Assembly (NCBI GenBank): GCA_021810985.1
Contig: JAJZQA010000166.1
Coordinates: forward strand, 1-6,052
Source of the DNA: Deltaproteobacteria bacterium
Lineage (GTDB): Bacteria > Desulfobacterota > Desulfuromonadia > Geobacterales > Geobacteraceae
Reading direction: 5' to 3'
DNA length: 6,052 bases
In this document: in pieces, positions 1 to 4,845 of the stretch
Layout: each line of letters opens with the position of its first letter
How positions within the stretch are numbered: the first letter of the stretch is position 1
Translations under genes and position numbers: made by a program
Notes under the pieces: model-generated
Seen by the model: only the letters and a program-made list of their open reading frames with translations
What the model was told of the DNA's origin: nothing
Database searches by the model: none

Positions 1-159
1 CACGCGTGGCGGTTTACTGAATATACGATATGTGTCATCAACAGAAACCTTCTTCCCATACTGCGCCACAACGTCCTTTACTGTATCCCCTAATCCTGCG
101 CCATAAGTTACCTGAACACTAACTAATAGAAAAACCAAGAAGAACGCCATCCTATTCAT
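1..159 (-). CDS. Exported small protein of unknown function, partial (runs off the left edge)
   Basis: An open frame of 53 codons starts at the ATG at 159-157 and stays open to the window edge, so the C-terminus is missing. The N-terminus (MNRMAFFLVFLLVSVQVTYG) looks like a Sec signal peptide: one Arg, a hydrophobic core at about residues 5-17, then a small-residue region with a likely cleavage near Gly20 or Ala21. The visible mature part is hydrophilic and has no motif I recognise. The start is well supported: an AAGGAGG Shine-Dalgarno lies 5 bases upstream inside the end of the repressor gene, and the ATG shares one base with the repressor stop (TAATG). The gene is therefore probably co-transcribed and translationally coupled with the repressor and expressed in the lysogen. 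An envelope or periplasmic conversion function is inference. A superinfection-exclusion protein or a leftover host gene are alternatives. Confidence 0.65.
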   Translation of the reverse strand, partial: MNRMAFFLVFLLVSVQVTYGAGLGDTVKDVVAQYGKKVSVDDTYRIFSKPPRV

Positions 160-851
160 TACATCCTCCTTCCGCACCATACAACACGGCCAATTATATT
201 TAGTGAATCCAGCATTTCACTGTTAACCGTTTCTGGCTCATAAATAGTGTTGTCACTCCGCACAATCACGCTGCCGTCCAGCTTGCGCTGGATACGCTTT
301 ACCAGTAACGTCCCGTTCAGTTGTAACACATACACCGCGTTATCTTTTACCCGTCTGGTGCTCATATCAATCAGTATCAAATCTCCATCGGACAGCGTCG
401 GTTCCATGCTGTCACCCAGGACATTAATAAGGGCCAAATCTTTAACTGGTACTCCCAAGGCATTACGGACCCAATCCGCTTTAAATGACAAGTGATCCAC
501 AATTTGCTCGCTATGAATCACCGCTCCGCCACCTGCAGAGGCCACTACTTCATATCGCGGTATCTGCACAAAGCCTTCACCTGGCTCGCCAGCTGTATCA
601 GCAGTCTTTATCCCTTCAGCATGCGGATAAACAGGCTCTCCCCGCTTTGCTTCCCCTTCTCCGGTTACAATCCAATCGGTAGTAGATCTATAAGCCCGCG
701 CAATTTTAAAGGCCCACTCTAATGGGAAAGCGCCTCGCCCCTTCACGCCAGATAACGATTGTGAGGTAGTGCCGATAAATTCGGCCAACTCACCGTACTT
801 TTTCCAGCCGGTTATTTGTTTTACCCGTTCCCAGGCGTCATCAAAATTCAT
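159..851 (-). CDS. Phage repressor, LexA/CI-type with S24 self-cleavage domain
   Basis: The 230-residue protein has an N-terminal helix-turn-helix at about residues 3-65, resembling the phage CI repressor family (Ala-Glu-Phe-Ile-Gly-Thr-Thr-Ser-Gln-Ser-Leu-Ser in the recognition region, ending in the typical DWIVTGEG). A linker and a C-terminal S24 peptidase fold follow. The nucleophile is Ser148 in GDSMEPTL, the general base is Lys185 in LLVKRIQ, and Ala106-Gly107 in ASAGGGA is the likely cleavage bond. In this family RecA filaments stimulate self-cleavage, so the prophage is predicted to be SOS-inducible, unlike Mu itself. The gene reads away from the ner-transposase operon across a motif-rich region it presumably binds. 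No Shine-Dalgarno precedes the ATG. It overlaps a 4-codon frame by ATGA, or may be read from a leaderless message. The gene is more A+T-rich than the transposition genes. The family call is firm, but the operator assignment is inference. Confidence 0.9.
   Translation of the reverse strand: MNFDDAWERVKQITGWKKYGELAEFIGTTSQSLSGVKGRGAFPLEWAFKIARAYRSTTDWIVTGEGEAKRGEPVYPHAEGIKTADTAGEPGEGFVQIPRYEVVASAGGGAVIHSEQIVDHLSFKADWVRNALGVPVKDLALINVLGDSMEPTLSDGDLILIDMSTRRVKDNAVYVLQLNGTLLVKRIQRKLDGSVIVRSDNTIYEPETVNSEMLDSLNIIGRVVWCGRRM
166..172 (-). promoter_or_regulatory. Shine-Dalgarno for the exported protein, inside the repressor gene end
   Basis: Read on the minus strand the sequence is AAGGAGG, then ATGTA, then the ATG at 159. 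This near-perfect site fixes the start of the leftward partial gene and explains how it is translated although it begins on the last base of the repressor stop codon. The in-frame AGG-AGG-ATG codons of the repressor (Arg-Arg-Met) double as this site. Confidence 0.7.
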
Positions 852-862
852 AAGAGGACCAT
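848..862 (-). other. Possible 4-codon leader frame (MVLL) overlapping the repressor start
   Basis: On the minus strand ATG at 862-860 reads Met-Val-Leu-Leu and stops at TGA (850-848), which overlaps the repressor ATG as ATGA. The repressor has no Shine-Dalgarno of its own, so termination-reinitiation is conceivable. This mini-frame has no clear ribosome site either, so it may be chance. Confidence 0.2.
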
Positions 863-871
863 AAAGGTATT

Positions 872-913
872 TTTTCGCAGTTCAAAACTTAACTCCGAAA
901 TGAACTGCGAAAA
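872..913. repeat. Perfect 13-bp inverted repeat in the repressor leader
   Basis: TTTTCGCAGTTCA at 872-884 is the exact reverse complement of 901-913, with a 16-bp spacer (885-900) that itself contains an exact AACTCCGAAA copy. The arms include the AACTGCGAAA variants, so this is most simply two facing operator half-sites. In RNA it could also fold as a hairpin in the 5' leader of the repressor message. Confidence 0.7.
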
Positions 914-932
914 TCTGAGACTTATTTCGAAG

Positions 933-960
933 TTTGTAACTACCGAATTAACTTAGTAAA
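933..960 (-). promoter_or_regulatory. Possible leftward repressor promoter
   Basis: On the minus strand TTTACT (960-955) and TACAAA (938-933) are separated by 16 bp, each matching the sigma-70 consensus at 4 of 6 positions. Transcription would begin near 925 and leave a leader of about 74 nt containing the inverted repeat. The match is weak and the region is A+T-rich, so other placements are possible. Confidence 0.25.
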
Positions 961-976
961 TTAACTTTGGAGTTAA
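961..976. repeat. Palindromic dyad TTAACT-TTGG-AGTTAA
   Basis: The arms 961-966 and 971-976 are perfect 6-bp inverted repeats around TTGG. The dyad lies between the two divergent starts and overlaps a weaker copy of the operator motif. The related 8-mer AATTAACT occurs at 946-953 and 959-966 (+) and at 1023-1030 (-), the last between the early promoter hexamers. This second motif may be a Ner site, which is inference from place only. Confidence 0.5.
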
Positions 977-1015
977 ATACTGGCCACTTCTAAACTCCGA
1001 AATTTAATTTTTCAA

Positions 1016-1045
1016 TTGACATAGTTAATTTGTGAATGTAATTAT
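1016..1045 (+). promoter_or_regulatory. Rightward early promoter (sigma-70 type)
   Basis: TTGACA at 1016-1021 is a perfect -35 hexamer. AATTAT at 1040-1045 lies 18 bp downstream, matches the -10 consensus at 4 of 6 positions and is preceded by TG at 1037-1038, an extended -10 feature. The predicted start of transcription is within a few bases of 1052, at the ATG at 1053. An exact operator-motif copy ends 13 bp upstream of the -35, placed for repression. The -35 is convincing and the -10 is moderate. Confidence 0.55.
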
Positions 1046-1052
1046 GGTTCCC

Positions 1053-1280
1053 ATGACAACCAAACGAATCCCAAAAAAACCCGACGAGTTTCGGGTCTGG
1101 ATCAAATACCAATTAGAGCTACGTGGATCTTCCTTTGCTCACATTGGCAGAAAGCTCGGCATATCTCGCCAAGCGGTCAGGAAGTCAATACTGAAGCCGT
1201 CCCATAGACTGATGGTGGCCATTTCAGACGAACTTGGAATCAAATCTGAACGGCTATGGCCGGAACGTCGCGCAGCCTGA
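1053..1280 (+). CDS. ner: Ner-like DNA-binding negative regulator
   Basis: The 75-residue basic protein has a helix-turn-helix at about residues 27-46 (SFAHIGRKLGISRQAVRKSI). Its C-terminal LGIKSERLWPERR matches the closing pattern of the Ner/Nlp family, where Mu Ner ends with a similar hydrophobic-Trp-Pro-x-Arg stretch. In Mu, Ner binds the switch region and turns down both the early and the repressor promoters. First gene of the rightward early operon, divergent from the repressor, it fits that role. Start choice is uncertain: in-frame GTG 1032 and ATG 1044 fall within the predicted promoter, so ATG 1053 is preferred. No Shine-Dalgarno precedes any of them, which suggests a leaderless message. 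The stop is 52 bases before the next gene. Confidence 0.8.
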   Translation: MTTKRIPKKPDEFRVWIKYQLELRGSSFAHIGRKLGISRQAVRKSILKPSHRLMVAISDELGIKSERLWPERRAA

Positions 1281-1332
1281 CACTTATATCACAAATTTGA
1301 CTGGAATCGTATCACTAAAAGCGAGGGTCGTC

Positions 1333-1767
1333 ATGGCAAATAGGAAAGCATCGGTTGACAGCAGCATATCAAAACAGCAGGCGTTATTTGATACCGGACC
1401 TGCAGAAGGGTCACTTGATATTGTGTTGGGACTGAAACAGCTGCTTTCCCGCATGCTGAAAGGCTATGACCGCTACCTGGTCGCCGCCCAGATCAGTAAG
1501 GCCACTCTCAAGGAAATATCAAAGGACTCCCTCGACAAGATCCTCAGTTCCGACCCCGCCTACCAACCGTCCTTTGTTCAAGTGGTGGCCATCTGCAGCA
1601 TCGTCGGCAATAACCTGGAGCCCTTCAAATACGGCATGGAGCCCTTGGGAGGCGATGTACTCTACCCCGAGGATCGAGACCTGGTCGAGATGGTCCGCCT
1701 TCAGGAGCAAGAGCGCGTCATCAAGGCCAGGATGGCCGAAATCCTTGCCAAGCGGGGGCTGAAATGA
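1333..1767 (+). CDS. Early protein of unknown function between Ner and the transposase
   Basis: The 144-residue protein starts at the ATG at 1333, chosen because GAGGGT lies about 5 bases upstream. An in-frame ATG at 1234 would overlap ner and add an unlikely N-terminus. The stop overlaps the transposase start (ATGA, 1764-1767), so the two are translationally coupled. A disordered polar N-terminus (1-24) is followed by EGSLDIVLGLKQLLSRMLKG, a mostly helical middle (45-100) in which Ser-Lys-x-x-Leu-Asp recurs, and a charged helix at 112-142 that could be a coiled coil. Proteins with a similar Glu-Gly-Ser-Leu start and terminal charged helix occur beside the transposase in other Mu-like phages, to my recollection. 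Their function is unknown to me. A DNA-binding or transposition-accessory role is only suggested by position. Confidence 0.7.
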   Translation: MANRKASVDSSISKQQALFDTGPAEGSLDIVLGLKQLLSRMLKGYDRYLVAAQISKATLKEISKDSLDKILSSDPAYQPSFVQVVAICSIVGNNLEPFKYGMEPLGGDVLYPEDRDLVEMVRLQEQERVIKARMAEILAKRGLK

Positions 1768-4040
1768 AGGCCCACTACACCGCTGAAGAACTGGTCGACC
1801 TGCCGGGCATGCCGAAGTCAAAAACTGATTCCCTGGAATCGAAAGTCCGGGCGATACAACACATGGCCACCCGCGAGGCATGGGACTTTGTGAAGTTACC
1901 CGGCAGGGGCGGTCCCCGTGGTTATACCCTCGCATCCCTCCCCGCCGAGACCCGTCAGGCCCTGGCCACCATCAACACCCGCGTCGGCTACGATTCGCCG
2001 ACCGCCCAGGCTGCCACTGCCTACGCCGGCCAAGTCCAGCTATCCGCAGAGGAAAGAGAGCGCCAGCGGCAAGAGGCCCGCGCCGAGAGCCTAGCTACCT
2101 TCAACCGCCTGCCGGATTGGAAAAAACAGACCGCCAAGGCCAAGCTCGCCATCATCACCTCCTGTAACCATTACATCACCAGCCACCGCCTGGCCAAGCA
2201 TGCCGGACAGAACAGCTTCGCCCATGAATACAACCTTGGCCGGATCGACGTCGCGCCCTGGTTGCGCTCCGAGATCCGCCATCTGCATGCCGGCACGCTG
2301 CGCAACTGGATCAAGGAAGAACACGACCTGGGCGCCATGGGGCTGGTGGATTGTTACGGCAACCGAAAGGATCAGAGCAAGATCGAAACATGGAACAGGA
2401 CCACCCTACCGGACGGCACCGAGAAAGCCCCTATGGGCGAGACCATCGCCGCCTTGATCCTCCAGTATCCTCACATCACCGAGAAAAAAGCCAACGAAGC
2501 CTTGCGGGGGTTGCTCCCCGAGGCACCGCGTGTCAGCGACAAGTCCGTCAAGCGCTACATGGACAAGTGGAAGGCCAGAAACATGCACCAGTTTGCCCTG
2601 GCCACCAATCCGGACGATTTTAAGAACCGCTTTCAGCCCGCTTTTGGCTCACGCTCCGAAGGCATCACCGGACCGAACCAACTCTGGGAGATCGATGCCA
2701 CCCCGGCCGACCTGCTGCTGACCGACGGGCGCTACAAGATCATCGGCGTTTGCGACGTCGGCATCCGCCGCCACAAATACTTTGTCACCAAAACAGAAAA
2801 GGCTCGCGACAACGCCCATGCCGTGCGGCGCTGCCTGCTGGACTGGGGCGTACCGTACCAGGGCACGATCAAAACCGACCAGGGTTCGGCCTACACCGGC
2901 GACCACTTTCCGCGCGTCCTCTCCGACCTGGAGATCGAGCAGCACATCTGCAACCCCTTTTCCGGCGACGAAAAGCCGCATGTCGAGAGGGGCTTCCATA
3001 CCCTCAGTCATGACCTGATCGAGTTAATGCCCGGCTACTGCGGCCACAACGTGGCCGAGCGCAAGGCCATTGAAGCCCGCAAGAGCTTTGCCCAACGCCT
3101 CATGACGTCCGGAGAAACCATAGAAATCAGCATGACCAGCGCGGATTTGCAAGCCTTCTGTGATCGCTGGACCGCCGCCAGGATGAACGTGATCCACTCC
3201 GATCTGGGCAAGACACCCAGCCAGGCCCTGGCCGAATGGCCGCACCCCATCCATACCATTACCGATGAACGGTCGCTCGACATCCTGCTCGCTGAAGCGG
3301 TGCGCAAGGGTGGCCGGCTGCCGATCATCGGCAAGAAGGGCCTCCGGGTTAATGGCGGCCGCTACATCCATCAGGATCTGGGCCGGCATGTCGGCGAACA
3401 GGTACGGGCCTTCCAGGACCCAGCAGACCTCGGGCGGATCATTGTCCACACCATGAACAGCGACGACGTCTGGGAATTTCTCTGTATCGCCGAAGACCCC
3501 GAGCGTACTGGCATCTCCATGGCCGAGGTCGCCACTGCGACACGCCACATCCACAACGCCCACAAGAAAGAGCTCGCCCGCCTAACCCGTGAAACCAGGA
3601 AGGCCCTGAAAGGGATCGACGTGGTCGACGCAGTGATGACCTACCGTGAGAAAGAGGCGGCCGAGGCCCAGGGGAACGTAATCTACTTCCCGCGCCCGAC
3701 CATCGAGCACACTACCCCCGGACTGGCCGCCGCCAGCCTGGCAGCCAGCGCCCTGGCTGGCACGGCCAAGCCCGTAACTCCGGCTTTAACCCCCGATCAA
3801 CAGGCCATGAAAGAGCGATTAAAGGCCGAGTTCGAGGCCAAACAAACCACCAACGTGCGCAGCCTGGAAACCGAGTCCGCCCGCAGCAAATTCAAGCGCA
3901 TGCAAGGCTTGCGGGGTGTGCTGACCGATGGCGGGAGCATATCTGAAGAGGAGTACAAGGCGCTGATGATCTACGAGCAGAGCAACGAATACCGGGTATT
4001 CAAGGGATTGGAAGAAGAATCGGCCAAGGCCGTGAAATAG
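1764..4040 (+). CDS. Mu-type transposase (DDE recombinase, MuA homolog)
   Basis: The 758-residue protein is longer than Mu A (663). Residues 4-67 resemble the N-terminal winged-helix domain of MuA (AEELVDLPGMPKSK, later RGYTLASLP). A charged helix (about 94-112) and a region to about 290 would be the end-binding domain. The integrase-like catalytic core spans about 300-490, with Asp311 (LWEIDAT), Asp372 (IKTDQGSAY) and Glu408 (KPHVERGF) as the likely triad, a DD(35)E spacing. About 505-575 matches the Mu transposase beta-barrel (VRKGGRLPIIGKKGLRVNGG). The tail (about 590-758) has an Ala-rich linker and a charged helical end, where MuA contacts MuB and ClpX. Role: strand cleavage and transfer at phage ends for integration and replicative transposition. 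The start overlaps the preceding stop (ATGA) behind a GGGGG site at 1754-1758. No frameshift is seen. Confidence 0.95.
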   Translation: MKAHYTAEELVDLPGMPKSKTDSLESKVRAIQHMATREAWDFVKLPGRGGPRGYTLASLPAETRQALATINTRVGYDSPTAQAATAYAGQVQLSAEERERQRQEARAESLATFNRLPDWKKQTAKAKLAIITSCNHYITSHRLAKHAGQNSFAHEYNLGRIDVAPWLRSEIRHLHAGTLRNWIKEEHDLGAMGLVDCYGNRKDQSKIETWNRTTLPDGTEKAPMGETIAALILQYPHITEKKANEALRGLLPEAPRVSDKSVKRYMDKWKARNMHQFALATNPDDFKNRFQPAFGSRSEGITGPNQLWEIDATPADLLLTDGRYKIIGVCDVGIRRHKYFVTKTEKARDNAHAVRRCLLDWGVPYQGTIKTDQGSAYTGDHFPRVLSDLEIEQHICNPFSGDEKPHVERGFHTLSHDLIELMPGYCGHNVAERKAIEARKSFAQRLMTSGETIEISMTSADLQAFCDRWTAARMNVIHSDLGKTPSQALAEWPHPIHTITDERSLDILLAEAVRKGGRLPIIGKKGLRVNGGRYIHQDLGRHVGEQVRAFQDPADLGRIIVHTMNSDDVWEFLCIAEDPERTGISMAEVATATRHIHNAHKKELARLTRETRKALKGIDVVDAVMTYREKEAAEAQGNVIYFPRPTIEHTTPGLAAASLAASALAGTAKPVTPALTPDQQAMKERLKAEFEAKQTTNVRSLETESARSKFKRMQGLRGVLTDGGSISEEEYKALMIYEQSNEYRVFKGLEEESAKAVK

Positions 4041-4073
4041 AAAAGGCCGGGAACTCGCGACCCCCGACCTTTT
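4041..4073 (+). terminator. Terminator-like hairpin between transposase and ATPase genes
   Basis: The arms 4041-4051 (AAAAGGCCGGG) and 4063-4073 (CCCGACCTTTT) pair over 11 positions with one C-A mismatch, leaving an 11-nt loop. The 3' arm ends in TTTT and the opposite strand ends the same way, so it could work in both directions. It begins directly after the transposase stop. With the next gene clearly of the same operon, it probably acts as a partial terminator or as an mRNA-stabilising structure. The U tract is short, so full termination is doubtful. Confidence 0.5.
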
Positions 4074-4084
4074 CAATAAACTAC

Positions 4085-4091
4085 AAGGAGG
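4085..4091 (+). promoter_or_regulatory. Strong Shine-Dalgarno for the ATPase gene
   Basis: AAGGAGG lies 7 bases before the ATG at 4099. It is the strongest ribosome site on the plus strand of the window. This is the only junction from 1764 rightward that is not a stop/start overlap, so the ATPase is translated independently of the transposase. Confidence 0.75.
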
Positions 4092-4098
4092 CTTCATA

Positions 4099-4845
4099 AT
4101 GTCACAACCCGCACCAACCGTCAAGGGGGCAGTAGCAGCCCTCAACAATGTCATCCTGGCCGCTACCTGCATGGAGCGGCTGATCAACGCCTCAAGTCAT
4201 CAGCCCAAAATCGGCGTGCTATACGGCCGCGCTGGCCTCGGCAAATCATCGGCAGCCATCTACCTGATGAACCGCTACAAAGCCATCCGCATCGAATGCA
4301 GAAGCGTCTGGAACCGCAAGACCGTCCTGGTGGAAATCCTCCGTCGCATGAACATCACGCCGGGCAAAACCATGCCCGATATGCTCGACCAGATCTGCAC
4401 CGAACTCATGAAATCAGGCCGGCCGCTGATCGTGGATGAAATGGATCACCTTGTCGACAAAAACGCCGTGGAAATCATTCGCGACATCCATGACGGCGCC
4501 GGTCAGCACCCGGTGTTCCTGATCGGCGAGGAGACCTTCCCCACCAAACTCATGCGCTGGGAAAGGGTCCACAGCCGAGTCCTCGACCAGACGCCGGTGC
4601 AACCCCTGGACATGGACGATGCCAAGCTACTGGCCGACTTCTACTGCCGCAAGGTGACCGTATCTGAGGATCTGCTGGAACACATTCACGTCAAATCCGA
4701 GGGCTCCGCCCGCCGCATCTGCGTCAACCTGGAACTGGTTGAGGAAATGAGCCTGCGCATGGGGCGCGACAGCATCGACCTGGCAGCCTGGGGCAATCAG
4801 CCGCTTTACACCGGCAAGGCCCCGGCGAGAGGGGGGCGGAAATGA
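4099..4845 (+). CDS. MuB-like AAA+ ATPase, transposition target-DNA activator
   Basis: The 248-residue protein has Walker A at residues 43-50 (GRAGLGKS), Walker B at 110-114 (LIVDE), a sensor-like strand near 139-144 (VFLIGE) and an Arg-rich segment (Arg153, Arg156, Arg160) where related ATPases carry the arginine finger. The C-terminal part (about 180-240) fits the helical AAA+ lid. In Mu, MuB forms ATP-dependent filaments on target DNA, stimulates MuA and gives target immunity. TnsC and IstB act alike in other elements. Walker A is only 42 residues from the start, so the separate N-terminal DNA-binding domain of Mu B (312 residues) is absent. It directly follows the transposase gene, which supports the call. 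Its stop overlaps the next start (ATGA, 4842-4845). Confidence 0.9.
   Translation: MSQPAPTVKGAVAALNNVILAATCMERLINASSHQPKIGVLYGRAGLGKSSAAIYLMNRYKAIRIECRSVWNRKTVLVEILRRMNITPGKTMPDMLDQICTELMKSGRPLIVDEMDHLVDKNAVEIIRDIHDGAGQHPVFLIGEETFPTKLMRWERVHSRVLDQTPVQPLDMDDAKLLADFYCRKVTVSEDLLEHIHVKSEGSARRICVNLELVEEMSLRMGRDSIDLAAWGNQPLYTGKAPARGGRK

Larger units (their letters stand above)
873..1002. promoter_or_regulatory. Candidate operator array: repeated AACTCCGAAA motif in the switch region
   Basis: A 10-bp motif recurs in both orientations. Exact copies lie at 891-900 (+) and 993-1002 (+). One-mismatch copies lie at 873-882 (-, AACTGCGAAA), 903-912 (+, AACTGCGAAA) and 925-934 (-, AACTTCGAAA). Weaker copies lie at 965-974 (-, AACTCCAAAG) and 938-947 (+, AACTACCGAA, offset by one base). 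The array fills the space between the divergent repressor and ner genes, where Mu-like phages keep operators and, in Mu, the internal transposition enhancer. Binding by the window's repressor is inferred from position. Ner or the transposase N-terminal domain could also bind. Confidence 0.6.

Noticed and set aside
1..180. A phage end (attL) with transposase end-binding repeats near the left edge.
   Set aside because: The stretch is an open coding frame with a signal peptide, and no TG-terminal repeat or repeated end-type motif was found. The end must lie further left.
1032..1052. GTG 1032 or ATG 1044 as the ner start.
   Set aside because: Both fall within the predicted -35/-10 region, and neither has a Shine-Dalgarno. 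The ATG at 1053 gives a length typical of Ner proteins. Not fully excluded.
1297..1320. A second promoter using TTGACT at 1297-1302.
   Set aside because: No acceptable -10 hexamer lies 16-18 bp downstream. TATCAC at 1310 is too close.
1234..1332. An upstream in-frame ATG at 1234 for the 144-residue protein.
   Set aside because: It would overlap the end of ner by 47 bases and lacks a ribosome site, while ATG 1333 has GAGGGT at good spacing.
1519..1935. A 138-codon minus-strand frame across the end of the 144-residue gene and the transposase start.
   Set aside because: It is antisense to two well-supported coupled genes, low in recognisable structure and without a ribosome site.
3024..3563. 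A 179-codon open frame on the minus strand inside the transposase gene.
   Set aside because: It lies wholly opposite the catalytic and barrel domains of a clear transposase. Long antisense frames are expected in G+C-rich coding sequence, and no ribosome site or family motif supports it.
4052..4062. An AACTCGCGA sequence in the loop of the hairpin after the transposase, resembling the operator motif.
   Set aside because: It differs by several positions from AACTCCGAAA and is isolated. Chance similarity is more likely.
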